Shown: positions 7,154 through 12,978 of the stretch, in pieces | Layout: each line of letters begins with the position of its first letter | How positions within the stretch are numbered: position 1 is the stretch's first letter | Source: Desulfobacteraceae bacterium | GTDB taxonomy: Bacteria; Desulfobacterota; DSM-4660; Desulfatiglandales; Desulfatiglandaceae | NCBI GenBank assembly: GCA_011042035.1 | Contig: DQZA01000230.1 | Span: 1-16,743, forward strand | DNA length: 16,743 nt | Direction: 5' to 3' | Position numbers and translations under genes: made by a program | The notes under the pieces: generated by a model | Databases searched by the model: none | The model's input: only the letters and a program-made list of their open reading frames with translations | Told to the model about the DNA's origin: nothing

Positions 7154-7753
7154 ATGAAAAAATATTCTGTCTTGATTGGTATTGCGGTTGTGGTCATAGG
7201 ACTTTTTTGGGCCTATCTGGTGTATGCAGGTGAACCCATTGAGCAAATCAAAAAGACCACAGACAAGATTATTGATATAGTGAAGGACCCTGCTCTAAAG
7301 GCGCCGGAAAAAGAACCTGAGAGGCGCAAATTAATCCGTGCGGCCGTTGATGAGATATTCGATTGGGACGAAATGGCCAAGCGCACCCTGGGGCGGCACT
7401 GGAGAAAGAGGACTGAAGAAGAGAAAAAACAGTTCATATATCTGTTTGGAAAGCTTCTGGAACGAACATACCTTGACAAGGTGGAGGGGTATTCAGGTGA
7501 GAAGGTGATATATGTGGGGGATAGGGTCGAGGGTAACTATGCGCTAGTAAAAGTAAAAATTAATACCAAGCAGGAGACAGAGATAAGGGTATTGTACAGG
7601 ATGCGAAAAAAGGATCGAAAGTGGATGGTATATGACATATCCATCGAAGGAGTGAGCCTGATTAATAACTACCGTACACAATTCAATAACATTCTTGTTC
7701 GCTCCTCCTATAAGAAGTTGATAGAGAAGCTCAAGGCGAAGGTTGGACAATAG
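7154..7753 (+). CDS. mlaC: MlaC-type periplasmic phospholipid-binding protein
   Basis: A 199-residue protein with a signal peptide: two Lys, a hydrophobic stretch, and a likely cleavage after VYA (residue 25). The mature part matches the MlaC/Ttg2D family through DWDEMAKRTLGRHWRKRT and the C-terminal YDISIEGVSLINNYRTQF. The start ATG has GGGAGG (7142-7147) 6 nt upstream. It would shuttle single phospholipid molecules across the periplasm between MlaD in the inner membrane and the MlaA complex in the outer membrane. It is followed 46 nt later by mlaA and belongs to the same operon. An 84-nt spacer ahead of it (7070-7153) contains no recognisable gene. Confidence 0.9.
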   Translation: MKKYSVLIGIAVVVIGLFWAYLVYAGEPIEQIKKTTDKIIDIVKDPALKAPEKEPERRKLIRAAVDEIFDWDEMAKRTLGRHWRKRTEEEKKQFIYLFGKLLERTYLDKVEGYSGEKVIYVGDRVEGNYALVKVKINTKQETEIRVLYRMRKKDRKWMVYDISIEGVSLINNYRTQFNNILVRSSYKKLIEKLKAKVGQ

Positions 7754-7799
7754 CGAAGCATAACACTTGATGCTGAATCGGGGGATCGGATGCTGAGAA

Positions 7800-8684
7800 A
7801 TGGTGATAGTGCGTTGGCGACATTGTAAAATTGCGGTGGCAGTCTTATTAATGGGATTGGTGGGGGCCATTTTTTTCAAGCCCTGTTGGGCTGAAGATGG
7901 GACCGGCGCCTTTTGCCTAATTCCTGATGGCTTGGATCTGTCTAACCCTACTTGTGGTCCTGAATCTCCCATTGTGCTTGCACAGGCCGAAACTAAAACC
8001 AGCTCAGACTTTGAATCAGATTCTGGTTGGGGGGATGAATCCGTTGTGCCAGCTGAAATGGAGGAAGAGAAGGTCCGGGGCATATCCGATCCCCTGGAGC
8101 CCATAAACCGTATTTTTTTCGCATTCAACGATAAGCTATATTTTTGGCTTCTAAAACCCGTGGCCAAGGGATACAGCAAGGTGGTCCCAGAACCAGCAAG
8201 AGTGGGGGTCAGAAATTTTTTTTCCAATCTTTTAACACCAATTCGTCTTGTGAACTGCCTATTGCAGGGCAAATTCAAATCTGCAGGGACTGAGACCCTT
8301 AGATTCATAATAAATTCCACGGTGGGATTCTTGGGATTTCAGGATGTGGCCAAGCAGGAAGGTCACTTGGAAAGACAGGAAGAAGATTTAGGGCAGAGTT
8401 TAGGGGTGTATGGTCTAGGACCAGGGATTTACATCAATTGGCCTATATTTGGCCCTTCCAGTTTTCGAGATACCGTGGGAATGTTTGGGGATTTTTTTCT
8501 GGACCCAATAAACTATGCAGTTACCCGGACCAAGTACAATATGGCGGTCAAGGGTTATGACAAAGTCAATAAGACCTCTCTGACCCTTGGTGATTACGAG
8601 TCCTTGAAAAAGGCTGCCCTTGATCCCTATGTTGCTGTGCGCGACGCGTACTTTCAATACAGGAGAAATCTAATCAAAAAGTAA
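7800..8684 (+). CDS. mlaA: MlaA/VacJ family outer-membrane phospholipid transport protein
   Basis: A 294-residue protein. The family signature DPLEPINRIFFAFND lies at 97-111, and the core continues through NSTVGFLGFQDVAKQEG and DFGQS-like EDLGQSLGVYGLGPG to a DPINYAV segment. An N-terminal signal sequence spans about 1-31 with likely cleavage after CWA. A linker of about 65 residues, acidic in its second half, precedes the conserved domain. The usual lipobox is not evident: the Cys in FFKPCW is not in a standard [LVI]-[AST]-[GAS]-C context, so it may be a soluble or otherwise anchored form. MlaA removes phospholipids from the outer leaflet and hands them to MlaC. ATG 7800 is the best start seen, with only a weak ribosome site. 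It is the last gene of the operon; mlaB is absent from the cluster. Confidence 0.9.
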   Translation: MVIVRWRHCKIAVAVLLMGLVGAIFFKPCWAEDGTGAFCLIPDGLDLSNPTCGPESPIVLAQAETKTSSDFESDSGWGDESVVPAEMEEEKVRGISDPLEPINRIFFAFNDKLYFWLLKPVAKGYSKVVPEPARVGVRNFFSNLLTPIRLVNCLLQGKFKSAGTETLRFIINSTVGFLGFQDVAKQEGHLERQEEDLGQSLGVYGLGPGIYINWPIFGPSSFRDTVGMFGDFFLDPINYAVTRTKYNMAVKGYDKVNKTSLTLGDYESLKKAALDPYVAVRDAYFQYRRNLIKK

Positions 8685-8716
8685 TTACATCCAGCTAAGA
8701 ATTTTTTGGAAAATAT

Positions 8717-8745
8717 TTGATTATTTGCCTGGAAAGGCGTATTAT
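8717..8745 (+). promoter_or_regulatory. Probable sigma70-type promoter for the FKBP gene
   Basis: TTGATT (8717-8722) and TATTAT (8740-8745) are separated by 17 nt, in an AT-rich stretch after the mlaA stop. The spacer includes a small inverted repeat, GCCT/AGGC. Transcription would begin near 8752, leaving a leader of about 255 nt before the FKBP start. Confidence 0.42.
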
Positions 8746-8751
8746 TAAAAA

Positions 8752-8998
8752 TTAAAGCAGCGGCTAATATTAGAAGTTCTTTTAAATCCCATCTTAACAG
8801 CCTTGAGGGGGAGAGGGGATAGACCTTCCAGAAACTGTTGAATTTCTATCTTTTCCACTTGAAGAGAATGCTTGCCTATTTTGTAGCTTTTTCCTCTCCG
8901 TTGTTAAGACCTTTCCCATTAGGGTAGATCCCACTGAAGCGCCAATATCATAAGGGTGGTGCGTGACGTGGGCGAACCATAGGACCATATTCATGAAA
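8752..8998 (+). other. Long leader or possible structured RNA upstream of the FKBP gene
   Basis: This is the main part of a 325-nt stretch without a gene. It contains paired segments: TCTTAACA (8792-8799) with TGTTAAGA (8902-8909), nested around GGAGAGG (8809-8815) with CCTCTCC (8893-8899). A further hairpin lies closer to the gene: CCCAC (8930-8934) with GTGGG (8968-8972), enclosing GCGCC/GGTGC (8939-8943 with 8958-8962, one G-U pair). I could not match it to a known riboswitch or to 6S RNA. It may be a regulatory leader, a small RNA, or chance pairing. Confidence 0.3.
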
Positions 8999-9009
8999 AG
9001 GAGGAAAAT

Positions 9010-9441
9010 ATGATCGAGGCAAAAAGCGGTGATACTGTAAAGGTGCACTATACCGGAAAATTGGAAGACGGAACTGTATTTGATAGTTCTAGGGACAGGG
9101 CGCCACTGGAGTTTACCTTAGGTGACGGCGAGGTTATCGAAGGATTCGAGAAAGGTATAGTTGGAATGGCTGTGGGTACAACTAAGACCCTTTCAATTCC
9201 ACCCGAAGAGGCATACGGCCAGAGGCGTGAGGATCTTGTTTTGTTTGTTAATAAAAGCGAATTTCCAGAGCATATCAATCCCTCCGTTGGGCAGCAACTT
9301 CAGGTCAGGCAACCAAATGGTGCAATCATCGATCTGGTGATAACCGAAATGAATGAAGATACTATCACACTTGATGCGAACCATCCGCTCGCTGGACAAA
9401 CATTGATTTTTGATGTTGAGCTTATGGAGATAGTTCAATAG
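9010..9441 (+). CDS. FKBP-type peptidyl-prolyl cis-trans isomerase, SlyD-like
   Basis: A 143-residue cytoplasmic protein. The N-terminal half is an FKBP fold (VHYTGKLEDGTVFDSS, then GEVIEGFEKGIVGMAVG). Residues of about 70-120 form the insert-in-flap chaperone domain typical of SlyD, and the FKBP fold resumes with DANHPLAGQTLIFDVEL (122-138). It speeds proline isomerisation and holds unfolded chains. The His/Cys-rich metal-binding tail of E. coli SlyD is missing, so a nickel-handling role is not supported here. The ATG is preceded by AAAAGGAGGAAA, a strong ribosome site. It stands after a long leader with its own probable promoter and 70 nt ahead of the RRM gene, with which it may be co-transcribed. 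Confidence 0.92.
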   Translation: MIEAKSGDTVKVHYTGKLEDGTVFDSSRDRAPLEFTLGDGEVIEGFEKGIVGMAVGTTKTLSIPPEEAYGQRREDLVLFVNKSEFPEHINPSVGQQLQVRQPNGAIIDLVITEMNEDTITLDANHPLAGQTLIFDVELMEIVQ

Positions 9442-9511
9442 ACAGCATAGCCCGGATTTTTGATTATGTCCAAATGGGTCACTATGGAAGGTTCAGAAAG
9501 AGTATAAAATA

Positions 9512-9787
9512 ATGAAAAAGATCTACATCGGAAATCTTCCGTTCCGAACCTCTGAGGCTCAACTCCATGATCTGTTTTCACAATATGGCAAAGTTCACTC
9601 CCTAAAGCTGGTGACTGACTATGTTACGGGCAGGTCAAGGGGATTTGGATTTGTGGAAATGGAATCTCAAGGGGCCGAAAAGGCCATCGCCGGTCTTAAT
9701 GGAAGTGAATTGGACGGACGCACTTTGAAGGTTGATATCGCAAAGGAACGTCGATCTCAATCTCAATATCGGAACCGGCACTGGTAA
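9512..9787 (+). CDS. Single-RRM RNA-binding protein
   Basis: A 91-residue protein made almost entirely of one RNA recognition motif. RNP2 is IYIGNL (4-9) and RNP1 is RGFGFVEM (43-50), including the aromatic residues that stack on RNA bases. It ends in a short basic, Arg/Ser/Gln-containing tail. Small proteins of this type are found in cyanobacteria and many Desulfobacterota; some are cold-responsive, but their RNA targets are mostly unknown, so I give no specific function. The ribosome site is weak (AAAGAG about 11 nt before the ATG). The gene is convergent with the CobO-like gene, and an inverted repeat lies between them. Confidence 0.9.
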   Translation: MKKIYIGNLPFRTSEAQLHDLFSQYGKVHSLKLVTDYVTGRSRGFGFVEMESQGAEKAIAGLNGSELDGRTLKVDIAKERRSQSQYRNRHW

Positions 9788-9804
9788 GATGTACAAGAAT
9801 GCCA

Positions 9805-9847
9805 AAAGGCAAGGAAGGCCTAGAACTCAATACCTTTTCTTGCCTTT
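9805..9847. terminator. Inverted repeat between convergent genes, possible bidirectional terminator
   Basis: AAAGGCAAG (9805-9813) pairs perfectly with CTTGCCTTT (9839-9847). The stem continues inward with AAGG (9815-9818) and CCTT (9833-9836). It begins 18 nt after the RRM stop and overlaps the last codons of the minus-strand CobO-like gene. T-runs on either strand are only three to four bases long, so termination efficiency is doubtful. Confidence 0.42.
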
Positions 9848-10842
9848 ATCCCCTTGTGGAAAGGATGCTTGACCTCCTGCATTTCAATGACAGTCGTTGC
9901 CATCTTGATCACATCCGGGTGAGCATTCCTGCCAGTCAAAAGCAAATTTACCCCTGGGGGCCTATCCCTTAGAGCACGAGCTACCTCTGTAGCTTCCAGG
10001 AGGTTGTAGCTTGTTGCAATATTTATTTCGTCCAGAATAATTAGTCTGTATTTCCCTGAAGCCAATTGCATTTTAAACTCCTCCCATGCTTGTCTTGCAG
10101 CGTCAATGTGCTTGTCTTTCTCGTGATCGGCCGTCCCATATATGAAACCCTTCCCCATTGTCTTTACTACAAAATGGGGGAGCTGGCTGGCAGCGATTAT
10201 CTCGCCATAGCGCATAGGAGACTTGATGAATTGCAACATGAGGCATGGGAGGCCAGAACATGAGGTGAGGAAGGCTTTGCCCAAGGCATATGTGGTCTTG
10301 CCCTTTCCATTACCTGTTATTATCTCTGCCTGTGAAGCTCTTGGAAGGTTTTCGATAAGGTCGCCCTTAATGGGTTGAACATCCATATTCGTGACAAGAT
10401 CCGCGATGCTAAGCACAGATTTTGGAAGATATTTACCCGATAAAATGAGTTCTGATTGAGGTCCCTTGTTTTGGCAAATTTCTATCAAATCTTGTTCTGA
10501 TACAATTCCTGAGGCCAAAACCACATCTACATCCAATAGTACAACCAGGTCGTAAAGGCCCTGCACCACGGTTTTCCTAACCTGTGATAGTGCAGCGCCG
10601 TGCCCTGATTCCGTATGCCTAATTTTTGACCGGTTGGCGCACACGTCAATCAATGCAGAATGAAGATACTGAGGGAAGTAGCTTGTGGCTTGGTTGTATG
10701 CCTGAACGGTTCCTTGGTTCGAGAACCTGAAGATTACACTTCTTAGCCCCCTGCCGGCTGCCCTAAGACATAACCCTATAGGGGCGAAGTTAAATTCATT
10801 AGAGGGGGTGGTATAAGCCTGTATTAGACCTTTCTTCAACAT
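9820..10842 (-). CDS. CobO/BtuR-like corrinoid adenosyltransferase with duplicated domain (N-terminal copy degenerate)
   Basis: A 340-residue protein, about twice the usual CobO length. The C-terminal half (about 172-340) is a standard CobO/BtuR (ACA) domain: P-loop GNGKGKTT (177-184), LIILDEINIA (267-276), LLLTGRNAHPD (300-310) and the closing KHPF and ARKGIEF. Such enzymes transfer the adenosyl group of ATP to cob(I)yrinic acid diamide or cobalamin. The N-terminal half (4-158) has the same order of segments: KGLIQAYT, CLRAAGRGLRSVIF, LYDLVVLLDVDVVLAS (97-111), ELILSGKYLP and IADLVTNMDVQPI. Where the P-loop should be it reads TTPSNEFNFAP, so it cannot bind ATP in the usual way. The protein seems to be one intact frame, not a broken gene. 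A weak AGGG lies 9 nt before the start. No cobalamin riboswitch is visible upstream. Function of the first domain is unknown, perhaps structural or corrinoid-binding. Confidence 0.85.
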   Translation of the reverse strand: MLKKGLIQAYTTPSNEFNFAPIGLCLRAAGRGLRSVIFRFSNQGTVQAYNQATSYFPQYLHSALIDVCANRSKIRHTESGHGAALSQVRKTVVQGLYDLVVLLDVDVVLASGIVSEQDLIEICQNKGPQSELILSGKYLPKSVLSIADLVTNMDVQPIKGDLIENLPRASQAEIITGNGKGKTTYALGKAFLTSCSGLPCLMLQFIKSPMRYGEIIAASQLPHFVVKTMGKGFIYGTADHEKDKHIDAARQAWEEFKMQLASGKYRLIILDEINIATSYNLLEATEVARALRDRPPGVNLLLTGRNAHPDVIKMATTVIEMQEVKHPFHKGIKARKGIEF

Positions 10843-10875
10843 AGCAGCTGACCCTGTTCTTGTGAGTTTCTTTTT

Positions 10876-10891
10876 GTGTCGAGGATGACAC
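10876..10891. promoter_or_regulatory. Inverted repeat in the divergent intergenic region
   Basis: GTGTC (10876-10880) and GACAC (10887-10891) flank GAGGAT, which holds both the ribosome-site-like GAGG and the ATG at 10885. It could be an operator between the two divergent genes or a hairpin hiding the start of the small gene. Short enough to be chance. Confidence 0.22.
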
Positions 10892-11134
10892 GGATAGAAG
10901 AAATGCAGATGAAGCGTGATAAGTCAAGGAAGAAATATTTACCTCCTGACTCTGCACAACTCGTTTTACTTTGCACGTTGCTCAAAAATACTTGAGTCTT
11001 TGTCTACCTCGGATTATTCTCTTAGCTTTAAGGATTTTTGTCTTAAGGCAGCAGAGCTGTCCGGGGGCCTGTTGGCTGACATACCAAGGGTGTTGAGAAA
11101 GATAGCCAAGAAAAGGGAAGAGCGGCTTAGCTAA
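10885..11134 (+). pseudogene. Small unknown gene, apparently split by a frameshift
   Basis: I do not recognise this gene. From ATG 10885 one frame encodes 36 residues (a basic start, then SAQLVLLCTLLK) and stops at TGA 10993-10995. A second frame, open from GTG 10916 to TAA 11132-11134, encodes a convincing protein end: FCLKAAELSGGLLADIP followed by a basic helix. Removing one A from the A5 run at 10984-10988 joins the two into a continuous protein of about 83 residues. Either this is a real frameshift, a sequencing error in a homopolymer, or only the GTG 10916 frame (72 residues) is used. The gene is transcribed away from the CobO-like gene and is followed by a strong terminator, which supports plus-strand expression. 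Confidence 0.42.
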
Positions 11135-11156
11135 GACTGGCCAGGAGCGTAACTTT

Positions 11157-11205
11157 AAGCTCGCAACCGCACTGAGAGGTTTTCCAGGCGGGAGCGAGCT
11201 TTTTT
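11157..11205 (+). terminator. Strong Rho-independent terminator
   Basis: AAGCTCGC (11157-11164) pairs with GCGAGCTT (11194-11201). The stem continues across a small AA/GA internal loop with CCGC (11167-11170) and GCGG (11188-11191). A run of T follows directly (11200-11205). It ends the transcript of the small gene at 10885-11134. Confidence 0.78.
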
Positions 11206-11357
11206 GGTTGTTGAATTTGATCTGGACCACTTGATCAGGGTATGGTATTTGATTAAGAACTCTTTCTCTAAGAACTTGGAAAAGTTATTAAAGGAAGCTT
11301 CTGTTATATCTCCGAGTAGCCCAGTAAAGACGAAAGCTGTGTAAAGGAGGAGGACTG
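11206..11357 (+). other. Spacer before the acyl-CoA dehydrogenase gene, with a possible 46-codon frame
   Basis: This stretch lies between the terminator and the next start. A frame from TTG 11204 to TAA 11342-11344 encodes 46 residues (LVVEFDLDHLIRVWYLIKNS, then a Lys-rich end). Its stop overlaps the ribosome site of the next gene, which would allow coupling. It has no ribosome site of its own and no ATG. A weak promoter-like pair, TTGATC (11217-11222) and TATGGT (11241-11246), may drive the dehydrogenase gene. I do not claim a gene here. Confidence 0.2.
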
Positions 11358-12974
11358 ATGTCAGGACAACAGGGGATGGATACGGAAACATTGAATATGG
11401 TCTTGGATACCATAGATAAGCTTGAACGGGATAGGCTGACGTTGGAGACAAAATTGGAGATGGATCGCACGGGAGAGTTCCCCGAAGAATTAATTCGATT
11501 TATGCTAGGCCCAGATATGGCACTTCATCTCATTTTTATACCGGCTGAATACGGTGGACTCGGGGCAGGGGCAAAGGAGATTGCCATTGTCTCCGAGAGG
11601 ATGGCGAAGGCAGATCTGGGTGTAGCCACATCCTTTTTGGCCATCTGCCTCGGTATGGATCCCATAAGGGTTGGAGGAACACCGGAGCAAAAGGAAAAAT
11701 ATATTGGGAGAATTGCCGAAGAGGGACTCATTGTGGCCTATGGGGTCACGGAGCCAAATGCAGGTTCCAATGTTCAGGCGTTAAAGACACGGGCTGACCC
11801 TGTTATGGAAGAGGGAAAAATAACAGGCTATAAGCTCAATGGCCAAAAGCAATTCATCACGAACGGTGGGGTGGCAGATCTTTACACCATTCTTGCCAAT
11901 ACGCCAAAAGGACCCTCATTTTTCATTGTTGAAAGGGGCTGGAAGGGTCTTGTGCCCGGTAAACACGAAGACAAACACGGGATACGCGCCTCTGATACGT
12001 GCCCGCTATCACTTGAAGACCTGTTTGTACCTGCCGAAAACCTCATTGGAGGTGAAGAAGGTCAGGGTTTGAAGCAGGCCAACAAGGTTTTTGGCTACAC
12101 AAGGTTGATGGTTGCCACCTTTGGACTGGGTGGAGGAATGGCGTCTCTGGAAAGAGCAATTAGATATTCGAGAGAGAGGGTTCAGTTCGGCACCACATTG
12201 GCTGAAAAACAAGGATATACGCATAAGCTTTTAGTTCCACATGCGGTCCAACTTGAAGCTGCCAGGGCTTATATAGAATATGTAGCAGATTGTCTGGACA
12301 GTGGAGAAGAAAGTAGGGAGGTAGAGGGATCAATTGCCAAGTACTTCGCCACGGAGGCAGGCGATGCAATGGCCAATGATGGTATCCAGGCCTTCGGCGG
12401 GTATGGCTACATGAGGGAGTACGAAGTTGAGAAAATCAAGAGAGATGTTAAGATCCTGCCCATTTACGAAGGGACAAGCGAAATTCAGAGAAATATTATA
12501 TCAATGTTCAGAATGCGGGAAACTGTAAGATCAAAGGGAGGGTATTACACTGAAATGGCCGAGAGCGCTGCAAATCTGCCGGAGGACTGCGGCGGTCCTT
12601 TACTTTCTAAGGCCATCAGAGCAATGAATGACGTAATTTTGGCCTCTCGCAAGGCCAAACTGACCAAGAATCAATTTGTCATGTTTCTGTTAGCTGACAT
12701 GATGACATGGTGCGAAGTAGCTGAGGCACTTTCTCGCAAGGCCTCCTCATACGAAGGAGGCCAGGCAAGGAGTTGCGATTTTGTGCAGGCTGCAGCTAGA
12801 CTATTTGCCCGTGAAGCGGCTGAAAAAGTTTACACAAATGGGTTTAAGGTAGCCTTTGGTTGCGGGGCAGAATTACACGAACTGGGTTCGGTGCTATCTG
12901 ATATAAATTTGGCAGCGGCTTCTGTGGGAACTTTAGAGGATATGAATCTGATTGCATCGGAGCTGGTGGCATAA
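11358..12974 (+). CDS. Acyl-CoA dehydrogenase with C-terminal extension
   Basis: A 538-residue flavoprotein. The acyl-CoA dehydrogenase core spans about 40-385: FAD and substrate segments YGVTEPNAGSN (128-138) and FITNG (166-170), QAFGGYGYMREYEVEKIKRD (344-363), and the catalytic base Glu371 in YEGTSEIQRN. It oxidises an acyl-CoA to the 2-enoyl-CoA and gives electrons to an electron-transfer flavoprotein. The typical enzyme has about 380 residues; the additional C-terminal helical part of about 150 residues resembles the layout of very-long-chain acyl-CoA dehydrogenases and may mediate membrane contact or dimerisation (inference). Chain length of the substrate cannot be read from sequence. 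AGGAGGAGG (11346-11354) lies 3 nt ahead of ATG 11358. No electron-transfer-flavoprotein or thiolase genes are adjacent. The downstream helicase gene begins within a few bases of its stop. Confidence 0.92.
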   Translation: MSGQQGMDTETLNMVLDTIDKLERDRLTLETKLEMDRTGEFPEELIRFMLGPDMALHLIFIPAEYGGLGAGAKEIAIVSERMAKADLGVATSFLAICLGMDPIRVGGTPEQKEKYIGRIAEEGLIVAYGVTEPNAGSNVQALKTRADPVMEEGKITGYKLNGQKQFITNGGVADLYTILANTPKGPSFFIVERGWKGLVPGKHEDKHGIRASDTCPLSLEDLFVPAENLIGGEEGQGLKQANKVFGYTRLMVATFGLGGGMASLERAIRYSRERVQFGTTLAEKQGYTHKLLVPHAVQLEAARAYIEYVADCLDSGEESREVEGSIAKYFATEAGDAMANDGIQAFGGYGYMREYEVEKIKRDVKILPIYEGTSEIQRNIISMFRMRETVRSKGGYYTEMAESAANLPEDCGGPLLSKAIRAMNDVILASRKAKLTKNQFVMFLLADMMTWCEVAEALSRKASSYEGGQARSCDFVQAAARLFAREAAEKVYTNGFKVAFGCGAELHELGSVLSDINLAAASVGTLEDMNLIASELVA

Positions 12975-12978
12975 CGAT

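Noticed and set aside
7544..8320. 258-codon minus-strand open frame opposite mlaC and mlaA
   Set aside because: Opposite two well-supported genes with family motifs; composition is not protein-like.
8685..9009. 6S RNA or a known riboswitch in the gap before the FKBP gene
   Set aside because: Some long-range pairing exists, but the conserved 6S layout (closing stem, central bubble) and known riboswitch cores are not evident, so I list it only as a structured leader candidate.
10843..11357. Cobalamin riboswitch upstream of the CobO-like gene
   Set aside because: The divergent spacer is short, and I found no B12-box-like sequence on the minus strand in this region.
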